From Bradyrhizobium canariense (lineage in GTDB: Bacteria > Pseudomonadota > Alphaproteobacteria > Rhizobiales > Xanthobacteraceae), in the NCBI RefSeq assembly GCF_018130465.1, contig NZ_JAFCKJ010000013.1, positions 62,001 through 126,000 on the forward strand: a stretch of DNA of 64,000 nucleotides, written 5' to 3'. This document shows positions 8,754 to 16,447 of this stretch, piece by piece (position 1 is the stretch's first letter; every line of letters begins with the position of its first letter). The translations under genes were made by a program, and so were the position numbers. The notes beneath the pieces were generated by a model. It did not search any database. It worked only from the letters and a program-made list of their open reading frames with translations, and was not told the origin of the DNA.

Positions 8754-10190
8754 ATGCTGAACCGCCATTTCTCGATTTACCTGGTCGCCTACATCCTGCC
8801 TGCGGCGGTGGGCTTCTTCGCCGTCACGGCCTACACGCGGCTGCTGACGCCGGCGGAGTACGGCGTCTATGTCGTCGGCATCAGCCTGGCCGGCATCCTG
8901 GGCGCGATCTTCTTCGCCTGGATCAAGCTCTCGGTGTCGCGATATCAGGCGATGTCGGCCGAGGTGGATTTTCGCGGCACTGCAATGGTCGCCTTCGCGC
9001 TCACCGTTGCCGTCCTCTGCGCCACCACGCCGCTGGTCTTCCTGTTCCGCAGCGATCTCAGCGTTGGACTGCTGCTTGCCAGCATGTTCGTCGCGATCAT
9101 GGCGAATGCCGTCGATGTCGGCCAGGAGTTCGAGCGCGCCAAACTTCGCCCTTACAGATTCGCGGCGATCTCGATCGTGCGCAGCGTGTCGAGCGTCGGT
9201 TTCGGCCTGCTCGGCATCTGGCTCGGCTGGGGTGGATTGGGACTGCTCGCCGCATTCGGCCTGGGTTCGCTCACCGGGATCATCCTGAACCTCGTCGGCG
9301 ACCGCACCAGGATCGCGCGCTTTCAGCGCAGCCAGTTCATGCTGCTCGCGCGCTACGGCTTGCCGCTGACGCTGGCCGGATTGTCTGTTGCGGTCTATTC
9401 GGCCTGCGACCGGCTCATCGTGGCTTATTTGCTCGGCAGGGACGCCGCCGGCATCTTTGGCGTCGCCGCCGATCTGCCGCGACAGTTCATGGTCATGATC
9501 GCCTCCAGCGTCGCCGCGGCGACCGTGCCGCTGGTGTTCCGGTCTTTGTCGGAGAAAAACACCGAGACGACGCGGGAGCGGCTGACCGAGAGCCTCGAAC
9601 TTCTGCTCATCGTGGTCACGCCCGTCGCCGTCTGGCTCGCGCTCGCAGCCGACCAGGTCGCCGGCACGCTCGTCGGCGTCGACTTCCGCGCCGGCGTGTC
9701 GGCCCTGCTGCCGACCCTGGTGCTCGCCCGCTTCTTCGGCATCGCCAATCAGTTCTATGTGCAGATCAGCTTCCAGCTCGCCGAGCGGCCGTTCATGCTT
9801 GCGGCGCAGTCGTTCCTGACGCTGGTCGTCAGCGTGGCGTTGATGTTCGTGCTGGTGGCCGGTTACGGCCTCTACGGCGCGGCGCTGGCGACGCTCGCGA
9901 CCGAAGCGATCGGCTTCCTCGTTGCCGTCGTCCTGATGCATCGCGCCCATCCGGTGCCGTTCGACCTCCACCGCCTCGCCGGCGTTGCCGTCTCTGCCGC
10001 GGCGATGGCGGCCGCTATCCTCGTGGCACGATCGCAGGTCAATGGCTCCGGCTTCGTTCCGCTCATCGTCGTGAGCCTCGCCGGCGGGCTCGCTTATGCC
10101 GCCGCGGCGTGGCTGCTGAACGTCGCCAACGTGCGGACGCTGTCGCTGCGTTTCCTGCGAACCTTCAACCGGAAGGCGCTGGGCGTCTAG
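8754..10190 (+). CDS. Polysaccharide flippase, Wzx/MATE-like (oligosaccharide exporter family)
   Basis: Integral inner-membrane protein of 478 residues made almost entirely of hydrophobic segments (12-14 predicted by eye). The N-terminal pattern with TRLLTPAEYGVY near residue 30 is typical of polysaccharide biosynthesis flippases that move lipid-linked oligosaccharides to the periplasmic side. The substrate cannot be told. No glycosyltransferase gene follows directly. The ATG at 8754 has a weak ribosome site. About 460 bp without a clear operon partner follow. Confidence 0.85.
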   Translation: MLNRHFSIYLVAYILPAAVGFFAVTAYTRLLTPAEYGVYVVGISLAGILGAIFFAWIKLSVSRYQAMSAEVDFRGTAMVAFALTVAVLCATTPLVFLFRSDLSVGLLLASMFVAIMANAVDVGQEFERAKLRPYRFAAISIVRSVSSVGFGLLGIWLGWGGLGLLAAFGLGSLTGIILNLVGDRTRIARFQRSQFMLLARYGLPLTLAGLSVAVYSACDRLIVAYLLGRDAAGIFGVAADLPRQFMVMIASSVAAATVPLVFRSLSEKNTETTRERLTESLELLLIVVTPVAVWLALAADQVAGTLVGVDFRAGVSALLPTLVLARFFGIANQFYVQISFQLAERPFMLAAQSFLTLVVSVALMFVLVAGYGLYGAALATLATEAIGFLVAVVLMHRAHPVPFDLHRLAGVAVSAAAMAAAILVARSQVNGSGFVPLIVVSLAGGLAYAAAAWLLNVANVRTLSLRFLRTFNRKALGV

Positions 10191-10295
10191 CTGCGATTTC
10201 CGATGAGGCTCGGCCCTCTCTGTAGACTTGCCGTGCCTCGCCGGAAGCGAAGATGCGGCGCGCTCCAGGCGAGGAGGTCGGGGATTCTGCTCGAT

Positions 10296-10311
10296 TGAGC
10301 AATATTGATCA
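10296..10311. promoter_or_regulatory. 16-bp palindromic operator candidate, copy 1
   Basis: TGAGCAATATTGATCA, half-site TGANCAAT with an immediately adjoining inverted half. Two further copies lie at 12704 and 12789. This copy ends 108 nt before the ATG of the small gene at 10420. No established regulator is known to me for this site. Confidence 0.55.
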
Positions 10312-10419
10312 GCAACTTCGGAACTGGGGGCTCATGCTGTCATGATCACCGCCCCTTATCGGCAGCTATCGGTGACTGAGAGTCTGTAACGCTCCCGCCT
10401 GATCTCGAGGACGCGTCGC

Positions 10420-10638
10420 ATGCAATTGCAATATTCCCCTTCACCCGGCCCGTCACTTGTACCGGCCATCGGCGAACACATGTGCCTGGCGAGGATGCCC
10501 GACCCATCCGCATTTAGCGTCAGAACGTCCGAGTGCCCCGGGTACCATCGCTTTCGCACCGCGACAGTCGAAATCGATCCGATGAAGTCGGCTGCGATTC
10601 TCTGGCTCGCCAGTCACGATTTGAGGCCACCGACCTGA
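10420..10638 (+). CDS. Small protein, degenerate zinc-ribbon relative
   Basis: Deduced protein of 72 residues. The segment RTSECPGYHRFRTATVEID followed by DPMKSAAILWL resembles the C-terminal half of short rhizobial zinc-ribbon proteins and of the neighbour at 12397 (FECSKCGNLHRISMDDPMRSA). Here the expected second cysteine of the ECxxC knuckle is missing (ECPGYH), and the first CxxC pair is reduced to one Cys, so metal binding is doubtful. GAGG stands 9 nt before the ATG. It could be a decaying paralogue. The 230 bp before it hold only the palindrome at 10296. Confidence 0.5.
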   Translation: MQLQYSPSPGPSLVPAIGEHMCLARMPDPSAFSVRTSECPGYHRFRTATVEIDPMKSAAILWLASHDLRPPT

Positions 10639-10651
10639 GCGAGTGCACCAA

Positions 10652-10798
10652 ATGGAGGACCTGGAACAATTCATCTACCTCGAAAACCTGAAAATCTTCA
10701 GGAGGCAGCTCGACCTGGCCAAAGACGACACCCGGCGGCAATGGCTCTTGAAGCGTCTGGCCGAGGAACAGGCGAAAGTCCGGGTTGCGGTCCGATAG
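10652..10798 (+). CDS. Small charged helical protein (48 aa)
   Basis: Short gene of 49 codons encoding a highly charged, probably helical peptide (start MEDLEQFIYLENLKIFRRQL, then a Lys/Arg/Glu-rich tail). Similar tiny proteins occur in many bradyrhizobia, from memory, and the gene at 47714 shows the same FRR-x-L spacing with a downstream LL-x4-E pattern. It begins 13 nt after the preceding small gene, so the two may form an operon. No strong ribosome site is visible. Function unknown. Confidence 0.6.
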   Translation: MEDLEQFIYLENLKIFRRQLDLAKDDTRRQWLLKRLAEEQAKVRVAVR

Positions 10799-11049
10799 GC
10801 GGTCACCGGTGCACCGCCAAAGAGTCGTTGATGGGAGGTGTGTCGTGAGCGGATACGCATCCAACAACGAGGAAATCCGAGCAGCGATACACTCGCAGTC
10901 GGATGATCTTCGACACCTCGTCCAATTCGTCCCAAGGAGGACGATCGCCCATTCCCCGAGACTTCACGAACACTTCGCGCAAGCCCACAACAAGACCCGG
11001 CGCGGGGCTCCAGTCGCGAATTGCCCGTCCTGGACATTTGGGCGAGAAT

Positions 11050-11277
11050 CTATTGTAGCGGCGACCGCATCCCGGTCGCCGCATCGTAGACCAGGATTTG
11101 CAGCATTGGAAACCTGCCCAACAGATCCGCGGCGGCTTCTCGAGCAGCTGTTTCGTTATCGTAACGAGTCTTGAATTGACCATCGACCACGAGCGAGAAG
11201 CCATCGGCCGGTGCTACGTCAGCCCTTTGAATGATTCTCGGCTCACTCTCATCGGTTTGTGCGATCGGCTTCTTCAT
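11050..11277 (-). CDS. Small hypothetical protein (75 aa)
   Basis: Conserved-looking short protein. Its core GFSLVVDGQFKTRYDNETAA and the tail FPMLQILVYDAATG suggest a compact alpha/beta fold with no membrane segment or cysteine motif. The start at 11277 is preferred because AAGG lies 5 nt upstream; an ATG four codons earlier (11289) lacks such a site. Function unknown. Confidence 0.6.
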   Translation of the reverse strand: MKKPIAQTDESEPRIIQRADVAPADGFSLVVDGQFKTRYDNETAAREAAADLLGRFPMLQILVYDAATGMRSPLQ

Positions 11278-11486
11278 GGGGACCTTCATATCATTGCAGG
11301 ATGGGTGAGGGTGACACGAGCGCCACGACCGCCGAGATCGCAACGACGAAATCGTATCGGCGCATCTGAATTCGCCTCAGAGCCGGTCGCCCCATTGTTG
11401 GCAACCGGACAGCGCGTTGAATGTTCCGCGATGCGCAGGAGGCGGCTCGAGGCGTTTGGCTCCCTCGATCCTTCCGCTCGACTGCC

Positions 11487-12164
11487 TCACTCTTCCCTTA
11501 TTATCTCGGGCTTGTCATACAAGACCGCGTTCAAGAGGGAGTTATGTACCTCGATCTTACCGTTATAGGTAATGAAGCCGAGCTTGCGAAACTTGTTCAT
11601 GAAGAAGCTGACCCTGGAGCGGGTTGTCCCGATCATCTCCGCGAGCGTCTCCTGGCTGACCTGCACCGCGATCGGCTGAGGAACGCCATCCTTTCCAAAA
11701 TTTGCCAGGAGCAGGAGGAGACGCGCAAGCCGCTTCTCGCTGGAATTGAATAACTGGTCGATCAGGTCTTCTTCGATGCGGCTGTTTCGACTGAGCAGAT
11801 ACCCCATGAACAACTCGGAAAACTTAGGCTCGCTTTTGAGTGCCGCAAGCATCGCGGACTTCGCGATGGAAGTGACCACGCATTGCTCCATCGCCACCGT
11901 CGTCGAAATCCGCAAGGGATGTCCGTTCAGGCAGCCTTCGCCGAAGAATTGTCCGGGCTCCATGATTCCGACCACGGCCTCCTTGCCCTGCTCGGAGACG
12001 ACGAGAACCTTGATCCTCCCCTTCTGGATATAGAAAACCGTGTCCGCGGCGTCACCCTGCGAGAACACGGCCTGGCTCTTGTCGAATTTCAATATGGCTT
12101 TGCCCTCGCCGACCTTGGCGAGAAATAGTTTCGGGTCGAACGTGCTTTTCACCGCTCTTGCCAT
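11487..12164 (-). CDS. Crp/Fnr-family transcriptional regulator
   Basis: Cytoplasmic DNA-binding regulator of 225 residues: a cyclic-nucleotide-binding-like beta roll (about 20-130, with GRIKVLVVSEQGKEAVVGIM and GQFFGEG), a long dimer helix, and a winged helix (about 165-205, VSQETLAEMIGTTRSRVSFFM). The cysteine cluster of oxygen-sensing FNR is absent, so it is not an iron-sulfur sensor. The effector could be a cyclic nucleotide, given the three cyclase genes in this window, but this is inference. It is flanked by small unknown genes and is a possible regulator of them. Confidence 0.9.
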   Translation of the reverse strand: MARAVKSTFDPKLFLAKVGEGKAILKFDKSQAVFSQGDAADTVFYIQKGRIKVLVVSEQGKEAVVGIMEPGQFFGEGCLNGHPLRISTTVAMEQCVVTSIAKSAMLAALKSEPKFSELFMGYLLSRNSRIEEDLIDQLFNSSEKRLARLLLLLANFGKDGVPQPIAVQVSQETLAEMIGTTRSRVSFFMNKFRKLGFITYNGKIEVHNSLLNAVLYDKPEIIREE

Positions 12165-12396
12165 GACGCCTTCAAATCCTGATCGAAGGACCTCAGCTTA
12201 GCAGGCCCGTTGTCTGGCGCGTTAGGCAAATGTTGCTTCTGTTCTTGTTCCCGCAGGCGACCCCGATCGACCGATTATGGCGACCGCTTCGGCCGGCTCG
12301 CTTGCGCTCAATGCCGGACGACCGTCCCATGCCGGTCCTCCATGAGTTCCGCACTCCCGTGCAAGGGCCGCTTCGTCGCGCGTTCGGGGTCGGCTG

Positions 12397-12594
12397 TTAC
12401 CTGGCCGATCTCATCGGATCGTCCATGGATATTCTGTGGAGGTTCCCGCACTTGGAGCATTCGAAAATCCGCAGATGGGGACCGTCGCAACTTGCTCTGA
12501 CGTGGATCAGCATCATGCGGCTCTGGCAGGTCGGGCAGGGTGGCCGGGGTATCGGAATCAGCGTGGGTTCTGGACGAGCATAGACCTCGGACAT
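12397..12594 (-). CDS. Small zinc-ribbon protein (65 aa)
   Basis: Compact protein with two zinc knuckles, CPTC (about residue 20) and CSKC (about 50), separated by about 26 residues, as in zinc-ribbon folds that bind nucleic acid or protein. The ATG at 12594 is set by AGGAG 6 nt upstream; a longer reading frame to 12795 exists but begins in sequence without coding character. One palindrome copy (12704-12719) lies 109 nt upstream in the same orientation as at the related gene at 10420. Function unknown. Confidence 0.75.
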   Translation of the reverse strand: MSEVYARPEPTLIPIPRPPCPTCQSRMMLIHVRASCDGPHLRIFECSKCGNLHRISMDDPMRSAR

Positions 12595-12703
12595 AGGAAG
12601 CTCCTGCCCATATGGCGGGGTATGTTCTACCCGAAGCCGCCGCCGATACAGCCGATTCGCCGACCGCGACGCCGTGAGCATGCCGCGCCTCGACGTTGGC
12701 CTC

Positions 12704-12719
12704 TGTTCAATATTGCTCA
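12704..12719. promoter_or_regulatory. 16-bp palindromic operator candidate, copy 2
   Basis: TGTTCAATATTGCTCA on the plus strand. Read toward the zinc-ribbon gene it is TGAGCAATATTGAACA, 109 nt before the ATG at 12594, almost the same distance as copy 1 has to its gene. Confidence 0.55.
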
Positions 12720-12788
12720 CATTCCCGGAAATCGCCGGCTCGTCGGCGATCGCGTCACGCTTCCGGTCTCGGAAACGTGGCGCTGGCG

Positions 12789-12804
12789 TGACCAATATTG
12801 CTCA
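12789..12804. promoter_or_regulatory. 16-bp palindromic operator candidate, copy 3
   Basis: TGACCAATATTGCTCA, 119 nt before the preferred desaturase start at 12924. It is the most symmetric of the three apart from one mismatched pair at the variable position. Confidence 0.55.
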
Positions 12805-12923
12805 GCTACACATCCCGGCAAGGATCAATATGAGAGCGCGGGGCGTGACCTCAGGGCTGCTGCCGCAAGCGTCCGTGGTCATAACCGTGCTTCTTGGATG
12901 GCATGTTCGGGAGCAGAGCAGAT

Positions 12924-13955
12924 ATGACCCAAGGAACGCCGGAAATCCGCGCATCGGCGCAGTTGCTCGCCCGCTATCGCGAGCCCGACAATGCGCGCGG
13001 CGTCTTCGAGCTGGCGATCACGGCGATACCGTTCTTCATCGTCTGGGCTCTGATCTGGGCCGCTCTTGACCAGGGGTATTGGTTTGCTCTGCTGCTCGAG
13101 GTGCCCGCGGCGGGTTTGCTGGTCCGCCTCTTCATGATCCAACACGATTGCGGACATGGCTCTTTCTTCCGCGGCCGCGTTGCGAACGATTGGGTCGGCC
13201 GAGCCATCGGTGTGATGACACTGACGCCATACGGCTACTGGCGGTACAACCATGCACGCCATCACGCGAACTCCGGCAATCTCGATCACAGGGGCTTGGG
13301 CGACATCGATACGCTGACCATGCGCGAGTTTCTCGGGCAGTCGCGATGGCGTCGGACGCTATATCGTTTGTATCGACATCCCATCGTGATGTTTGGCGTC
13401 GGTCCCACGTATTTGTTCATCTTGAAGCACCGATTGCCGGTCGGGGTGATGCGTGGCGGCTGGAAACCCTGGCTGAGCACGATGGGCACGAACACCGCCA
13501 TCGCGGTTCTCGCCGTCACGATGATCCGGCTGGTCGGCTATGGGCCGTTCCTGCTTGTGCATCTGCCGATCATTGTTCTGGCGGCGTCGATCGGTGTCTG
13601 GCTGTTCTACGTCCAGCACCAGTTCGAGCACACGCACTGGGCCCACGAGAAGACCTGGAATTTTCACGACGCTGCGCTGCACGGCAGCTCCCACTACCAA
13701 TTGCCGGGTGTCCTGCGATGGTTCACGGCAAATATCGGCGTCCATCACATCCATCATTTGTCCAGTCGAATTCCCTGCTATCGCTTGCCGGATGTGTTGC
13801 GCGACCATCCGCAGTTCGCTGGTGTCGGGCGGATTACGCTGCTCCAGAGTTTGCAGACCGTGCGGCTGGCCTTGTGGGACGAGGAGCGGCAGCGGCTCGT
13901 CTCCTTTGGAGAGGCACGGGCTAGCCAACGTCCAGCCGGCATCGTCGCGCCATGA
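12924..13955 (+). CDS. Membrane fatty acid desaturase
   Basis: Integral membrane di-iron desaturase of 343 residues. The three histidine boxes are HDCGH (about 74-78), HNARHH (about 109-114) and HHIHH (about 274-278), with hydrophobic helices between them and FYVQHQFEHTHW before the last. It should introduce a double bond in acyl lipids and need an electron donor; regiospecificity cannot be read. The start ATG at 12924 is preferred for its upstream GGGAG, but ATG 12903 or TTG 12894 in the same frame are possible. The divergent zinc-ribbon gene and the paired palindromes suggest regulated expression. Confidence 0.9.
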   Translation: MTQGTPEIRASAQLLARYREPDNARGVFELAITAIPFFIVWALIWAALDQGYWFALLLEVPAAGLLVRLFMIQHDCGHGSFFRGRVANDWVGRAIGVMTLTPYGYWRYNHARHHANSGNLDHRGLGDIDTLTMREFLGQSRWRRTLYRLYRHPIVMFGVGPTYLFILKHRLPVGVMRGGWKPWLSTMGTNTAIAVLAVTMIRLVGYGPFLLVHLPIIVLAASIGVWLFYVQHQFEHTHWAHEKTWNFHDAALHGSSHYQLPGVLRWFTANIGVHHIHHLSSRIPCYRLPDVLRDHPQFAGVGRITLLQSLQTVRLALWDEERQRLVSFGEARASQRPAGIVAP

Positions 13956-14149
13956 CCGTGCGCTTCGGCTGAAGTTTCATTTCCCAGCGCGGAATTCTGG
14001 GCGCAAAATGGACGGTCGGCCTTTGCATTTTGCGGTCTTGTGGAGCTTGTCAATCAAAGCTTGTTCTGGTCAGTATGGGTTTGAAATTGCGCAGCAATAA
14101 GCGCATTCATCCGTCGACTAAAGTCGAAATTCAGCGAGGAAACGTCATA

Positions 14150-15382
14150 ATGCGCAAGCTAGCTTTGGCTATTGCCGTGATCGCCCCCATGCTCGGTCAT
14201 GCCGCGTGGGCCGAGGACACGATCAAGATCGGCTACATCGATCCGCTCTCCGGAGGCGGAGCCAGCGTCGGCGAGGGCGGTCTAAAGACATTCCAATATC
14301 TGGCCGACGAACTCAATGCCAAGGGCGGCATTCTCGGCCACAAGGTCGAGATCGTGCCGCTCGACAACAAGACCAATCCGCAGGAGAGCCTGGTGCAGGC
14401 CCAGAAGGCGATCGACGCCGGGGTCCGCTACATCACCCAAGGCAACGGCTCGTCGGTTGCTGCGGCCCTCTCGGACTTCATCGCCAAGAACAACACCCGC
14501 AATCCCGGCAAGGAAGTCCTGTATTTCAACTACGCCGCCGTCGATCCGAGCCTGACCAACGAGAAGTGCAGCTATTGGCATTTCCGCTGGGATGCGAGCT
14601 CCGACATCAAGATGGAGGCGCTCACCAACTACATGAAGGACACCGCCTCGATCAAAAAGGTGTACCTGATCAACCAGGACTATTCGTTCGGCCAGTCGGT
14701 GCGCTCCGACGCGCGCAAGATGCTCGGAGCCAAGCGGCCCGACATCCAGATCGTCGGCGACGAGCTGCATCCGCTGCTCAAGGTTACGGACTTCTCGCCG
14801 TATATTGCCAAGATCAAGGCGTCCGGCGCCGACAGCGTCGTCACCGGCAACTGGGGCCAGGACTTCGCGCTGCTGCTCAAGGCCGCGGCCGATGCCGGTC
14901 TGAAGGTGAACTGGTACACTTATTATGCCGGCGGCGCCGGTGGCCCGACCGCGATCAAGCAGACCGGTCTCGATCACCAGGTCTTCCAGATCACCGAGGG
15001 CTTTGCCAATTCCGGCAACCAGACGGCAATGGATTACGAAAAGGCCTTCCGTGCCAAGGTCAACCTCTCGCTCTGGTATCCGCGGGCCGTCAACGAGATG
15101 CGCATGTTCAAGGCCGCGGCCGAAAAGGCCAACTCGATCGACCCGGTGAAGGTGGCGGCAACGCTCGAGGACCTGAAGTTCGATGTTCTCGACGGTGGCA
15201 CCGGCTTCATGCGCAAGGATGACCACCAGTTCTTCCAGCCGATCTATATTTCCTCTTTCGGTAAGCTTGCTGCGAACGATCCTTTCGACGAGGAAAACAC
15301 CGGCTGGGGCTGGCATGGGGTCTCCAAGGTCGATACCCCGCAGGCCATGGTCTCCACGAGCTGCAAGATGACGCGGCCGTAA
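14150..15382 (+). CDS. livK: Branched-chain amino acid/amide-type ABC transporter substrate-binding protein
   Basis: Periplasmic type I binding protein of 410 residues. A Sec signal peptide (about 1-22, MRKLALAIAVIAPML then AWA|ED) precedes DTIKIGYIDPLSGGGA, the typical first strand and loop of Liv-type receptors; GHKVEIVPLDNKTNP and QGNGSSVAAAL continue the family pattern. The ATG at 14150 has AGGAAA 7-9 nt upstream. It is followed by permease and ATPase genes for a complete importer. Substrate may be a branched-chain amino acid, amide, urea or an aromatic acid; the sequence does not decide. Confidence 0.9.
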   Translation: MRKLALAIAVIAPMLGHAAWAEDTIKIGYIDPLSGGGASVGEGGLKTFQYLADELNAKGGILGHKVEIVPLDNKTNPQESLVQAQKAIDAGVRYITQGNGSSVAAALSDFIAKNNTRNPGKEVLYFNYAAVDPSLTNEKCSYWHFRWDASSDIKMEALTNYMKDTASIKKVYLINQDYSFGQSVRSDARKMLGAKRPDIQIVGDELHPLLKVTDFSPYIAKIKASGADSVVTGNWGQDFALLLKAAADAGLKVNWYTYYAGGAGGPTAIKQTGLDHQVFQITEGFANSGNQTAMDYEKAFRAKVNLSLWYPRAVNEMRMFKAAAEKANSIDPVKVAATLEDLKFDVLDGGTGFMRKDDHQFFQPIYISSFGKLAANDPFDEENTGWGWHGVSKVDTPQAMVSTSCKMTRP

Positions 15383-15391
15383 CCACGCACG

Positions 15392-15429
15392 CCGCCTTGC
15401 CGCAGCCGTTACGGGCTGCGGGGAGGCGG
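15392..15429 (+). terminator. Intercistronic hairpin after livK
   Basis: Arms 15392-15407 and 15414-15429 pair over 16 bp with two mismatches (core CCGCAGCC / GGCTGCGG) around a 6-nt loop, without a T-run. Such hairpins between a binding protein gene and its permeases often stabilise the upstream mRNA or reduce readthrough. Confidence 0.55.
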
Positions 15430-15499
15430 TGGCCGGAATATCTGATCCGTTGGACAATGTTCGCCGGGCCATAGCGGCCAGGATATTCAAGAGTGCGCT

Positions 15500-16447
15500 G
15501 TGCTTGAACTTGTTGTCATTTCGACCCTGAACGGTGTGCTGTTCGGCATGCTGCTGTTCCTGCTGTCGAGCGGGTTGACCGTCATCTTCAGCATGATGGG
15601 CGTGCTCAACTTCGCCCATGCCAGCTTTTACATGCTCGGCGCCTTTTTCGGCTTCCAGCTCACGAAGTGGATCGGCTTCTGGCCTGCACTCGTGCTCGCC
15701 CCGCTGTTGGTGGGCGCCATCGGCATGGCGGTGGAGCGCTATGGCCTGCGCAACACCCACAAGCACGGCCATGTCGCCGAACTGCTGCTGACCTTCGGTC
15801 TTGCCTTCGCGATCGAAGAGATCGTGTCGATGATCTGGGGCAAGAGCCCGCTCGACTATCGCGTGCCGGCGCTGCTCGACTTTCCGGCCTTCACGATCTT
15901 CTCGACCAATTATCCTGCCTACAAGATATTCATGCTGGCGGTGTCGGTCGTCATCTTCGTGGCGCTGCTGGTGGTGCTCAAGCGCACCCGCGTCGGCCTC
16001 ATCGTCCAGGCGGCGCTGACCCATCCCCACATGGTCGGGCATCTCGGTCACAACGTCGGGCGTGTGTTCATGGCGGTGTTCGGTGTCGGCAGCGCGCTGG
16101 CCGGGCTTGCTGGCGTCATTGCCGGACCAGCTTTGGTGACGCAGTCCGACATGGCCGCTTCGCTCGGGCCCATCCTGTTTGTGGTCATCGTATTTGGCGG
16201 CCTCGGCTCCTTGCCGGGCGCCTTCATCGCATCGCTCGTCATCGGACTGGTCCAGACGTTCGCAGTGGCGCTCGATGGCTCGCTGGCCAGCGCGTTCGGG
16301 CCGCTCGATCCGTCGGCGGGACCGTCCGTCCTCGCCGACATCTGGAATGTCACGATCGCCCAGGTCGCACCGATCGTTCCTTATATGCTGCTGGTGCTCA
16401 TTCTGATCGTTCGCCCCATGGGCCTGATGGGGACGCGCGAGTCATGA
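15500..16447 (+). CDS. livH: ABC transporter permease, LivH type
   Basis: Inner-membrane permease of 315 residues with about eight hydrophobic segments. NFAHASFYMLGAFFG near residue 37 and the GLGSLPGAFIASLVIG loop near 235 are hallmarks of the LivH/LivM permease family. It begins with GTG at 15500, 117 nt after the receptor gene, and its stop overlaps the next start by ATGA. Works with the four neighbouring liv genes. Confidence 0.92.
   Translation: MLELVVISTLNGVLFGMLLFLLSSGLTVIFSMMGVLNFAHASFYMLGAFFGFQLTKWIGFWPALVLAPLLVGAIGMAVERYGLRNTHKHGHVAELLLTFGLAFAIEEIVSMIWGKSPLDYRVPALLDFPAFTIFSTNYPAYKIFMLAVSVVIFVALLVVLKRTRVGLIVQAALTHPHMVGHLGHNVGRVFMAVFGVGSALAGLAGVIAGPALVTQSDMAASLGPILFVVIVFGGLGSLPGAFIASLVIGLVQTFAVALDGSLASAFGPLDPSAGPSVLADIWNVTIAQVAPIVPYMLLVLILIVRPMGLMGTRES

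Larger units (their letters stand above)
12595..12923. other. Divergent control region, zinc-ribbon / desaturase
   Basis: This 329-nt gap between divergent genes contains two copies of the palindrome (12704-12719 and 12789-12804) spaced 85 bp apart start to start, about eight helical turns. No other gene or sigma-type promoter could be assigned with confidence. Confidence 0.5.

Noticed and set aside
10296-10311. Palindrome as an FNR/FixK box
   Set aside because: The TTGA-N8-TCAA and TTGAT-N4-ATCAA spacings do not fit; the outer TGA/TCA are 10 nt apart instead of the expected distance.
12230-12583. A 117-codon plus-strand frame
   Set aside because: Opposite the zinc-ribbon gene, which has CxxC motifs and a good ribosome site.
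14282-16051. A 589-codon minus-strand frame across livK and livH
   Set aside because: Antisense to two clear family proteins; no domain or ribosome site.
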